Source: a virus. From it: a DNA stretch of 20,031 bases. The translations under genes and the position numbers were made by a program. The stretch lies in IMG/VR virus record IMGVR_UViG_3300006802_000808, positions 1 through 20,031 of that record, one strand, 5' to 3'. Positions 7,095 to 14,261 of the stretch are shown piece after piece. Under the pieces are notes generated by a model that was not told the origin of the DNA, made no database searches, and was given only the letters and a program-made list of their open reading frames with translations. Each line of letters begins with the position of its first letter. Within the stretch, counting starts at the first letter, position 1.

Positions 7095-9215
7095 TTACTC
7101 TTGTATCTGAAAAATAGTATCAGAGGCCTTGTCATACACCATTGAGCCTACAGGCAACTTATCCAATATAGGATCTCCTTCTCCCTCGATTGTTATTGGG
7201 GCGCCCAACCATGCGCGCGCATCTTGCAAACTCTTAAGAGAGTCACGAATGTTCCTTTGCGTCTCAACGGTAAGATTGGGATTTCCCAAGTTTGCTAAGT
7301 CTTGTTCTTGAGCTTTTCGCAACTGTTCATCTAAGCTAATAACCCTATTCCTATAAGATCCGGGGCGATCAAAAAAGGAAGGCCCCAAATCAAGTTCCTT
7401 CATGATTTCCTGTCGCTCTTTGTCTACATTACGAGGGTTACTTCGCATTCCGTTGACAATCTCACGCATGCTGTTAGACAAAAGCAGTTTCTTTGCTTCC
7501 ATCTCCTCAGCCATCTCAGGAGCGAGTTCTCCTAATCCCGGAATTCTATTCAAAGTTGACATAAACATTGCTACGGGGCCAGTTCCGCTAGCCGCGTTAT
7601 ACATGCTCAACGCCTGAGGAGAGTAATAGCTACTATACAAGGCTTCTTTACTCAAAGGATTCAACTTCTCAGTGGAAGGAACTGGCAAATAAGATTCTTC
7701 TGCAGCGGGCGGTTGTCCTGCCGACTCAGGCGCAGGGCCTCCTTCCATTTCAGGGGAAGAAGGAGATATGGAAGCCTCTCCTTCCGGAGAAGTCACATTG
7801 CCTTCCTCGTCCAAACTAATATTCGGACGACTTATTGAAACAGGCGCTCCCGTCTCTTCTGCAACATCCGCAAGTCGACCACGGGCTTTAATTGCATCCT
7901 CTGCCCACGTCAATTTCAATCCCGGGATAATTATTTTCCTCGGTTGCCCCGTTACAGGGTCCTGAGAGATGTAATAACTATCCCTAGTAAGCTTGTAAAC
8001 AAGTCCTTCAAAGGTTCTTGAAACATCATCAGGCGCAGTTCCTGCAGAATAGGCAGGGGCGACACGTGCCAACCATTGAATAACTTGGTTATCCTTAGAA
8101 GGGACTTGAAAGGGGTCATCATCTTCCTGCGTTGCCCTATAGGTCTTCAGCCACTCGCCTGTGTCTTTCCCGATAAGGTCTGCGTTCTGCTTACGGATGG
8201 TGTCAATATATCGCTCAGCCGATTCAAGCGCGGCCATTTTAATGCCGAGGTCCTGTTTCCGTCGGGCTTGGTCAATCGCCGCAATCTTACTGGGCGTACC
8301 TTTGAAGGACCCACCAAGCTTCGACAAGAATCCGCCGCGCATGGGCTTTCCGGTTGTTGGATCAGTGTTAGACGCCAGATTAAGGAATGCCTCCGTCAAC
8401 GCCCAATACTTTTCTTTTTCCGCTGCCCCTGCGTCTTCTCCAATCAAGGATTGGTAAACGGATTTTCTCCGCTCAAACTCGTCTTCAAGCTTGGGCTCAG
8501 GGACTTCACTTCCTCTAGTCAACTCAGAGTTAAGGATTTTGTTGACAGCCACGCTGCGAAGCAACATGCGCTCTGTTACAGGATCAAGAACCTCAGCGCG
8601 ATTAGCAGAAGGAGGGGTCACGCCGCGCTCATCGGACCCATCCTTAAAATTTTGGACATAGCCTCCGTTACGGAAGCGCTGGACATAGCCGCCCGCCGCC
8701 ATCTGAACAGGCGGTGCCATCGCTGGCCCTTGGGCCATGGGCAGTCCACCGATACCCGCTGCCTCTGGTCCCGGAGGAGGCATTGGGGGCATACCGGGCG
8801 GCGCTCCCGGAGGTGCGCCAGCGGCACCCGGAGGCATACCGGGCGGCATTGGGGGCATGGGCGGCGCTCCCGGAGGTGCGCCAGCGGCACCCGGAGGCAG
8901 GCCCGCGATACCAGCGGCCTGCTGTTCCTTGAAGATAGGCTGGAGGAGCGTCAGCACTTCCGGAGGCGTTTGATAGGCTGCTTCCTCGCCGACGAGGTCG
9001 ATCAGCTCATTCATTCGCTCGTCGACGGAGCGCATGTCACCACGAAGATTATTCATAAGGATTTCCGGTGAACGGGGCGTGCGGGAGATCATCTTACCAC
9101 TGTCGTAGTCACTGTCGTCCGCCGCCAACGTGTCATCAAGCTCCTGCATGATGCCGACGTTTCTGGCATTTGCAGACTTCTTGAACATAGGCCTATCAAG
9201 GACTTTAGATTTCAT
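7095..9215 (-). CDS. Putative virion protein with Pro/Gly-rich hinge and GGYVQ motifs (706 aa)
   Basis: Residues about 48-92 (PEILMNNLRGDMRSVDER and the following helix ending TPPEVLTLLQP) form a segment I recall from many environmental phage virion proteins. Residues 106-150 are almost entirely Pro, Gly, Ala and Met, encoded by near-perfect DNA repeats. Two copies of a short motif follow at about 174-190 (GGYVQRFRNGG, then GGYVQNFKDG). Residues about 240-480 are helical, with a PMRGGFLSKLGGSFKGTPSKI region. The 480-520 stretch is acidic and Ser/Pro-rich, and the C-terminal 200 residues are helical. No enzyme motif is seen. AAGG in the stop of the preceding gene serves the ATG at 9215. A structural or ejection role is likely from context, but the precise function is unknown. 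Confidence 0.6.
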   Translation of the reverse strand: MKSKVLDRPMFKKSANARNVGIMQELDDTLAADDSDYDSGKMISRTPRSPEILMNNLRGDMRSVDERMNELIDLVGEEAAYQTPPEVLTLLQPIFKEQQAAGIAGLPPGAAGAPPGAPPMPPMPPGMPPGAAGAPPGAPPGMPPMPPPGPEAAGIGGLPMAQGPAMAPPVQMAAGGYVQRFRNGGYVQNFKDGSDERGVTPPSANRAEVLDPVTERMLLRSVAVNKILNSELTRGSEVPEPKLEDEFERRKSVYQSLIGEDAGAAEKEKYWALTEAFLNLASNTDPTTGKPMRGGFLSKLGGSFKGTPSKIAAIDQARRKQDLGIKMAALESAERYIDTIRKQNADLIGKDTGEWLKTYRATQEDDDPFQVPSKDNQVIQWLARVAPAYSAGTAPDDVSRTFEGLVYKLTRDSYYISQDPVTGQPRKIIIPGLKLTWAEDAIKARGRLADVAEETGAPVSISRPNISLDEEGNVTSPEGEASISPSSPEMEGGPAPESAGQPPAAEESYLPVPSTEKLNPLSKEALYSSYYSPQALSMYNAASGTGPVAMFMSTLNRIPGLGELAPEMAEEMEAKKLLLSNSMREIVNGMRSNPRNVDKERQEIMKELDLGPSFFDRPGSYRNRVISLDEQLRKAQEQDLANLGNPNLTVETQRNIRDSLKSLQDARAWLGAPITIEGEGDPILDKLPVGSMVYDKASDTIFQIQE
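8796..8899. repeat. 41-bp perfect direct repeat, 63-bp period, Pro-rich hinge
   Basis: Bases 8796-8836 recur unchanged at 8859-8899. The 63-base offset equals 21 codons, so the duplication keeps frame and lengthens the Pro/Gly-rich hinge of the 706-aa protein. It is flanked by further related GGAGGCAT-type units, giving a recombination-prone low-complexity patch. Confidence 0.9.
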
Positions 9216-9224
9216 AGAAGTACC

Positions 9225-11261
9225 TTAAATAACATTCATGGCTTTTGCGCCAGATACCGCTGCTCCAGCAAGACCAGTGATCTGCTGCAATGCACTAGGC
9301 TGCGGCGCGCTGGCAGAAGTCAACGACATTTGAGAGGACGGCGCGTTCTTGTAGATGTCGGACAAGAATCCGTACTGTTGGAACGGTGCCATCATCTGCT
9401 GCGTCAGGGTGCTGTATTGGGCAGCGACTTCGCCCTGCTTGTTGGCCTGCTGAATCTGGCCCAACTGCGCCATTGCGTTGATATCGCCCAACGCGGCCTG
9501 CTGCTGTAGCTGCGCAAGTTGTGCCTGCTGCATGCCCATCTGGCCCATTTGCGTTCCAAGCTGCCCCATAAGCTGCTGTTGTTGCAGTTCCTGAGCCGTC
9601 TGGTTCTGGGCCAACGAACCAAGGCCAAGGCCGAGCTGGTTGTACAACTGTGCCTGTTGACTGCCGATGTTCGCCTGCTGACTCGCGACGTTTGCCGGAA
9701 GCAGTCCCAACTGCGCCAACTGCGCATTGATATTCGCTTCCATCCCCGCCAGCTGCCCCGGAAGCAATCCCAACTGCGCCTCTTGTGCGCTCAATTGCCC
9801 CTGCAGCTGCGTTCCCTGCAGGCCCAACTGCGCTTGCTGGACGCCCTGCTGGCCAAACTGCTGACCAATTGCCGCCAACTGCTGTGCACGCTGCAGATCG
9901 AGAGCGGTCTCTTGCCCTTCCAAGGCACCAAACTGCTGGCCAAACTGACTCTGTAGTGCCGCCTGCTGCGCCAGAAGGTTCGCCATTTGCGAACCGACCT
10001 GACTTTGCAGCCCGCCCACCTGAGACATGGCCTGCCCTGCGCCCAGTTCGCGACCCTGCTGCGCCTCGAAAGCCTGCATTGCCGCCTGTTGGGCCTGCCC
10101 GTAATTCTGAGCGTAGTCCTGAAAGATACGTTGAGACATCAGGTCCTGAACATTGCGCTCCTGCTCTGCGCGCTGCACGCCTTCGCGAGTACCACCAAAT
10201 GCACCTGATCGAACAGCCTGCGCCGCCGACTGATTCTCAGCAATATCTGCCTGACGGCGCATTTCTCTCAGCGCCTGCTGCGTTACTTCCTGCTGATAAG
10301 GATTCATGAACTGCGCGGCGCGGTTCGGGTTGTACCCCTCAGTAGCCCCGGTCAACGTCCCAAGGCCCATTTGCAAAGTGGACTGCGCCTGCTGCTGTCC
10401 GGGAAGCCCTGATTGTGCTACCTGCGTGGCGGTGCCGAGGCCCCCGCCAAGGACATTTCTAGCTTGCGAAAAATCAGAGGTAGCTCCGCTGGTGGCCTGT
10501 GCCCCTTGACCCATCAGGTCCTGAGAACGGCCAAGATCGGCCTGAAGGAACTGGCCTGCTTGATCAGCCGCTGCGCCTACGCCCTGAGTGCCTTCAGCAA
10601 TCGACCCGAGTCCCTGACGAACGAGACCAGCAGCTTGGCTAACGCCCTGAGTGCCTTCAGCAATAGTTCCCAGCCCGGAGCCCGCAGCAGTTTGATACTG
10701 CTGAAGCTGCTCCGCCTCGGTCAGGCCGCGTTGAAGCGCCTGATTGCCCTGCTGATAGGCCTCCGCCGGAGAAAGCGCTGATACGTTTGCCGCCGCGCCT
10801 CCAACAAACCCTTGGCCCTGCTCAATAGCCTGTCCCGCCCCTTCCATGTAGGGCTGATAGCCGCCAATGCCTTCTCCTGCGCGGATATCAGCATTGACCT
10901 CACTAATCGCTTTCTTCTGAAGCGGGGAAAGGCCTGCAGTAAGTCGGGGAAGCTCAATATTTCCAGCGAGATACTCCCCCATGGTCTGATTGACCCCCTG
11001 CATTTCTGCAGCGAGGTCATATCCGGGGGCTTTGGAGACGGTCGCAGAACTGACTACATCAGCGGGGACTTCTGCGCCGGTGTTTGAGTACCGCCACTTT
11101 CCGTCCATGCCCTGATAGGCAGGGATGGCGCGGCCTTGCGCATCGGTAAGGGTGGGAGCGCCAAGCAAGAAGTCCCTCGCCCCCGTCATGAGGCCGAGTT
11201 TAGCGGCCTCGATCTCAGGAGCTTCTCGTATAATCTGGCCGGTATACTCCATGGTGCTCAT
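9225..11261 (-). CDS. Gln/Ala-rich virion protein (678 aa), putative ejection or tail protein
   Basis: The ATG at 11261 forms a TGATG junction with the preceding gene. The protein has a mixed N-terminal part with a duplicated SIAEGTQGV unit at about 199-207 and 220-228. The most conserved-looking block is at 318-370 (FMNPYQQEVTQQALREM, then SGAFGGTREGVQRAEQERN), a pattern I have seen repeatedly in aquatic phage structural proteins. From about 385 to 600 the sequence is nearly pure Gln, Ala, Leu and Gly, built of degenerate helical repeats such as QAQLGL and QANIGSQQAQL, probably a very long coiled coil or helical bundle. The tail (YSTLTQQMMAPFQQYGFLSDI) is less biased. No catalytic motif is seen. 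Length and position suggest an elongated internal virion or tail component. Confidence 0.6.
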   Translation of the reverse strand: MSTMEYTGQIIREAPEIEAAKLGLMTGARDFLLGAPTLTDAQGRAIPAYQGMDGKWRYSNTGAEVPADVVSSATVSKAPGYDLAAEMQGVNQTMGEYLAGNIELPRLTAGLSPLQKKAISEVNADIRAGEGIGGYQPYMEGAGQAIEQGQGFVGGAAANVSALSPAEAYQQGNQALQRGLTEAEQLQQYQTAAGSGLGTIAEGTQGVSQAAGLVRQGLGSIAEGTQGVGAAADQAGQFLQADLGRSQDLMGQGAQATSGATSDFSQARNVLGGGLGTATQVAQSGLPGQQQAQSTLQMGLGTLTGATEGYNPNRAAQFMNPYQQEVTQQALREMRRQADIAENQSAAQAVRSGAFGGTREGVQRAEQERNVQDLMSQRIFQDYAQNYGQAQQAAMQAFEAQQGRELGAGQAMSQVGGLQSQVGSQMANLLAQQAALQSQFGQQFGALEGQETALDLQRAQQLAAIGQQFGQQGVQQAQLGLQGTQLQGQLSAQEAQLGLLPGQLAGMEANINAQLAQLGLLPANVASQQANIGSQQAQLYNQLGLGLGSLAQNQTAQELQQQQLMGQLGTQMGQMGMQQAQLAQLQQQAALGDINAMAQLGQIQQANKQGEVAAQYSTLTQQMMAPFQQYGFLSDIYKNAPSSQMSLTSASAPQPSALQQITGLAGAAVSGAKAMNVI
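10579..10664. repeat. 23-bp direct repeat, 63-bp period
   Basis: Bases 10579-10601 recur exactly at 10642-10664. The 21-codon period duplicates the IAEGTQGV unit in the Gln/Ala-rich protein. Confidence 0.85.
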
Positions 11262-13180
11262 CAGGAGAGGTCCTCAAGCGTTTTCATCAGATCATACATT
11301 TGACGTGCTCCATCTTTCCGCGCTTTTTGCGGATGAAGAGGGGAGCCTCCGTTCGCAAGCTTTGCCGCGCCGTCCACCGCTTTTTTGGTAAACACGAATT
11401 CGCCGTCCGACAGCATTGCAGGGATGGAGTCGGAAGTCGGAGTGCCCGGACCCTGTATTTGACCCGTGCGCCGTGGGAAATTGGACGGGTCTCGCGGATC
11501 AGGGACATTGCCTCCCTTCGCAAAGGCAAAGGGTGTCTGCAAGTCCATGCCGCCATACGTGCTCATCGCATTTGGAGAGTAGGACAGCGGGGTTTCCGGG
11601 AAAGCCGGTCCACCAATGTTGTACTCCTGCACGTAGCCACCATCCGCATACCCGGAATACGGGTCTCTCCGTCTTTCTCCTTCAACGGGCGTGCCCTTGA
11701 ACGCGCCCGTTCTCTGCATGTCGACCTTGTACAGGCCCGGACTTTCGGACAGGAGTTGAACGCCAGTCTTGCCATCACCTTGCGCCAGCCCCTCAAGACC
11801 CGGGGGAACCTCCGCAGGCTCTCCTTCGGTCAACGAGCCGTCTGACAAGGCATTGGCGAGAAGCAGCGCTCCTCCGCCATAGAGAGCAGCACGAGGCGGA
11901 TTCTCTTTCACCCAGTCCCATGCCTTTGAGAACAGATTTCCGCCCGCTTCCTTACTGGAGGAAGCCAAAGAGGAGACAGCGCTTCCACCTCCCCCTGCTC
12001 CGCCAGCTGCCGACATGTCAACTGAAGAGGGGTTGTACAAGGAAGCTTCCATCTTTGTGAGCGCTTCGGCGGACATTCCGCCGCTATCAGCTAGCCCACC
12101 GCCCTCTGTCATCGCTCCTTCAGGAGAGATTCCCGCTGCAGCGTCCACGGCCCCCGCAACGTCAGGTGTCCCGTAGGCACTCTGGTAGGACTCAGGTGCC
12201 CAGCCAGTCAGTTTGGATGCGCCACCCGCCAGTACGCCAGCAATTGCGCCATTCTTGACGGCATCACCAAGGTCTTGCCCGCCTGCCAGATTGACCACGG
12301 TGTTCGCCGCAAAGGTATTGATGCCCATGGCCAGTGCTGGCGTCATGGAAATCCCCAGTGCGCTGCCTACGCCACCTGCGAGGTTTAGCCCGGCAGGGCC
12401 AAGTGCCCAAATTCCTGCCGCAGTCAGTGCAATCTTGCCAATTGAACTCTTGGCAACCTTCTTCACGACGTTGACAACGCCTTTTACAGCCTTGCCCGCG
12501 AACTTAAAGACGCCTTTTACAGCCTTGCCAATGCCCTTGATGACTTTGCCGAGGAAAAATTCAGGCAGTCCGGTGTAGGGGTTGACGGTCCCTGACCCTC
12601 CCCGGCGACGAAGCAGCCGAGCCTCTGATGGGGTGATGTGTGCCAACATGGAGTCGCCATTGCGGCCCATGTTAGACATCGCCGCAGCCATCGGCTTCAG
12701 CTCCGCAATGCCGCCTTCCGCACGATTGATGGGAAACGGCTCAAATTCCTCTTCCCCGCCGCCCATTTCTCCCGGAAGAGCCATCGAAAGCTGGTCAAGG
12801 GCAATGTTCATGGCCGTGAAGAAGGCCAAATCGAACTCTTCTGGCAGGAGGTCTTCTGGAACACCTTCCTGAATCAGGCCCTGACGGATTTCCGCGTAGT
12901 TTTCGGGCTCGTCAAGGATGAGATCGACCATCTGACCAAGGGCATCAATGGCTTCCGCAGGCAGGGACAGCCTTGCGAGCTGGTCACGGAACTCTCGAAC
13001 CATCCCGGGGTCGGCTTCTTCCATCCCCTTAAGAATATTTTCGCCAAATTCAACGGGATTGTTGCGGGCGTAGGAGCTTACTTCAGGCGTGAAGAACTCA
13101 GGGTCTACCTGCATTCGCCCTTGCTCTCGCTGGTCCTCCCCCGGAAGGGACATAATTCCGCTCATCGCGTTCTCTGCCAT
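11261..13180 (-). CDS. Putative ejection/tail protein with Lys-rich amphipathic segment (639 aa)
   Basis: Residues 1-150 form an acidic helical domain. A linker with GGIAELKPMAAAM and GDSMLAHITPSEARLL follows at about 156-190; this and GGSGTVNPYTGLPEFF (194-209) are motifs common in environmental phage virion proteins. Residues 212-244 are a strongly cationic amphipathic stretch with Lys every three to four positions (KGIGKAVKGV, GKAVKGVVNVVKK). A Gly/Ala-rich hydrophobic region at 248-320 could insert into membranes. The C-terminal third holds DGGYVQEYNIGG at 513-524 and GPGTPTSDSIPAMLSDGEF at 577-595, a signature I associate with tail or neck proteins in many phages. The start uses AAAGG. 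Cationic helix plus hydrophobic segment fits membrane penetration during DNA entry, which is an inference. Confidence 0.62.
   Translation of the reverse strand: MAENAMSGIMSLPGEDQREQGRMQVDPEFFTPEVSSYARNNPVEFGENILKGMEEADPGMVREFRDQLARLSLPAEAIDALGQMVDLILDEPENYAEIRQGLIQEGVPEDLLPEEFDLAFFTAMNIALDQLSMALPGEMGGGEEEFEPFPINRAEGGIAELKPMAAAMSNMGRNGDSMLAHITPSEARLLRRRGGSGTVNPYTGLPEFFLGKVIKGIGKAVKGVFKFAGKAVKGVVNVVKKVAKSSIGKIALTAAGIWALGPAGLNLAGGVGSALGISMTPALAMGINTFAANTVVNLAGGQDLGDAVKNGAIAGVLAGGASKLTGWAPESYQSAYGTPDVAGAVDAAAGISPEGAMTEGGGLADSGGMSAEALTKMEASLYNPSSVDMSAAGGAGGGGSAVSSLASSSKEAGGNLFSKAWDWVKENPPRAALYGGGALLLANALSDGSLTEGEPAEVPPGLEGLAQGDGKTGVQLLSESPGLYKVDMQRTGAFKGTPVEGERRRDPYSGYADGGYVQEYNIGGPAFPETPLSYSPNAMSTYGGMDLQTPFAFAKGGNVPDPRDPSNFPRRTGQIQGPGTPTSDSIPAMLSDGEFVFTKKAVDGAAKLANGGSPLHPQKARKDGARQMYDLMKTLEDLS
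12477..12529. repeat. 20-bp direct repeat, 33-bp period, in the Lys-rich helix
   Basis: Bases 12477-12496 recur exactly at 12510-12529. The 33-base offset is 11 codons, and it duplicates GKAVKGV in the cationic helix. Eleven residues is close to three helical turns, so the repeat preserves the amphipathic face. Confidence 0.85.
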
Positions 13181-13267
13181 GCGTATTACCTTTCCTTTGA
13201 TGGCCCGTGGGCCGTGGGCAGCGCGTCGGGAAAGGACGCGAAATTACCCTTAATAATGCGTCAAACC
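13181..13267 (-). promoter_or_regulatory. Intergenic leader with two small inverted repeats
   Basis: This 87-base gap is the largest in the minus-strand structural block. CGCGTC (13222-13227) pairs with GACGCG (13235-13240) across a 7-base loop, and GGCCC/GGGCC (13202-13213) form a second short inverted repeat just before the AAAGG site of the 639-aa gene. No T-run follows either, so these are not standard terminators. A promoter or processed leader for the four downstream genes is possible. No clear -35/-10 pair is seen. Confidence 0.35.
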
Positions 13268-13597
13268 CTATGTTCTGTCTACTTCAAGATAGGACAAATA
13301 AAAATGAACCGTGGCCACGGAAGCTTCCACAGTGAGCTTGTCCCCCGCCTCAAGGATGCATGGAACCCCGTTAAAAACGTCTACGGTGGCGTCCGGTCCA
13401 ACCGAGTAGCCTTTAAGCAGATAGCGCTCTGAGCCCCCGTCGTCGTACTGGGACACCGTGATCGAGGCGGAAGAGGCATTAGCATTCGTGACCCGCAAGG
13501 ACCTTAGTACGCCTGTGTTGGCCGCAGGAACAACATAAAGGTCCGTTTCAGTGGTGGCAGAAGGGACAATATGTTTTCTAAAGTACTTATTAGACAT
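13268..13597 (-). CDS. Small beta-rich phage structural protein (109 aa)
   Basis: The sequence alternates short strands and turns (DLYVVPAANTGVLRSLRVTNA, SITVSQYDDG, DKLTVEASVATVHFYLSYLEV), the pattern of a compact beta-sandwich. I associate similar small proteins in aquatic phage genomes, encoded among tail genes, with a decoration, adaptor or tail-attachment role, but no specific family can be named. The ATG at 13597 follows the TAG stop of the upstream gene by one base. The ribosome binding site is weak (TAGGT), so coupling to the upstream gene is likely. It has no signal peptide and no membrane segment. Confidence 0.6.
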   Translation of the reverse strand: MSNKYFRKHIVPSATTETDLYVVPAANTGVLRSLRVTNANASSASITVSQYDDGGSERYLLKGYSVGPDATVDVFNGVPCILEAGDKLTVEASVATVHFYLSYLEVDRT

Positions 13598-13598
13598 A

Positions 13599-14261
13599 CT
13601 AAATACCTATAACCACTAGCGTTACAGAGGGGGCAGCGGGACAGAACGCCGTTGCAGCAAGCCCATGGAGATCTGCATCCAAAGCATCTACTGCAAACAT
13701 GGCCTCTAGGTAGTCCCCTCGATTGATTTGAAAGAGGGCTCCTCTGGAAGTCAACGACCTCTGGTCGTTGTTATGAAGGGTATCAACCATCGTCGATCCT
13801 GTGATGTCTACGCCATTCAACCTCGGCCAAAAGTAAAATCTTTTTGTGTTCGCGCTTTCTGAATGAAGCTCTGCTGTGAAATAAATAAAGTATTTGCCAC
13901 TTCTAGCAAAATTAACCCTGCTCGGATAAGTGCCATCAATCTCGACGTTTCTTGAGTAAGCAGTTGTCCCCCACGTAATAGCGGTAGGGGTATCCACTGT
14001 ATCCGCAGACTGAATGTCGAAATCCAAAAACTCCCCATAAGCGAAGGGTTCTCCGGACTGTAGCGCCCCTTGAAACAATGGGCCTAGAGCCCCGCTATAC
14101 CAGTCAAGCGTAGTTTGGTTATTCTCAGTTGCCTGAGGGGTATAAGAGTTATTCAACTGAAAAATAACCTGTTCCAGTGAGCGAACAAGTTGATTAAAGT
14201 TTTGAGGGCTATATGCCTGCGCATCCGCGTTGGGAAGACGCACGTTGAGTATCTTACTCAT
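13599..14261 (-). CDS. Phage virion protein with jelly-roll-like C-terminal domain (220 aa)
   Basis: The N-terminal 45 residues (MSKILNVRLPNADAQAYSP, then FNQLVRSLEQVIFQLNNSYTP) form a helix-containing anchor that I recall from aquatic phage tail-region proteins. The C-terminal 130 residues contain RVNFARSGKYFIYFTAELHS, FYFWPRLNGVDITGS and GDYLEAMFAVDA, resembling the C1q/TNF-like jelly-roll domains common at tips of phage fibres and spikes. The probable role is a short fibre or an adaptor on the tail. The ATG overlaps the stop of the stabilisation-protein gene as ATGA. The ribosome binding site is weak, so translational coupling probably sets its level. The domain call rests on pattern only. 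Confidence 0.58.
   Translation of the reverse strand: MSKILNVRLPNADAQAYSPQNFNQLVRSLEQVIFQLNNSYTPQATENNQTTLDWYSGALGPLFQGALQSGEPFAYGEFLDFDIQSADTVDTPTAITWGTTAYSRNVEIDGTYPSRVNFARSGKYFIYFTAELHSESANTKRFYFWPRLNGVDITGSTMVDTLHNNDQRSLTSRGALFQINRGDYLEAMFAVDALDADLHGLAATAFCPAAPSVTLVVIGI

Noticed and set aside
8796-8899. CRISPR-like or mobile-element repeat
   Set aside because: The repeats are in frame, codon-multiple in period and encode a Pro/Gly hinge. There are no spacers, terminal inverted repeats or transposase.
8076-9071. A 331-codon plus-strand open frame
   Set aside because: It lies opposite the 706-aa gene and its Arg/His/Cys-rich translation over the Pro-rich repeat is typical of an antisense shadow. 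It has no start context.
13185-13194. T7-like promoter suggested by TAATACGC before the 639-aa gene
   Set aside because: On the minus strand only the first few bases of the T7 consensus match. The match overlaps the start codon region and no single-subunit RNA polymerase gene is in view.
13222-13240. Intrinsic terminator between the 109-aa gene and the 639-aa gene
   Set aside because: The 6-base stem has no T-run on the minus strand. It is kept only as possible leader structure.
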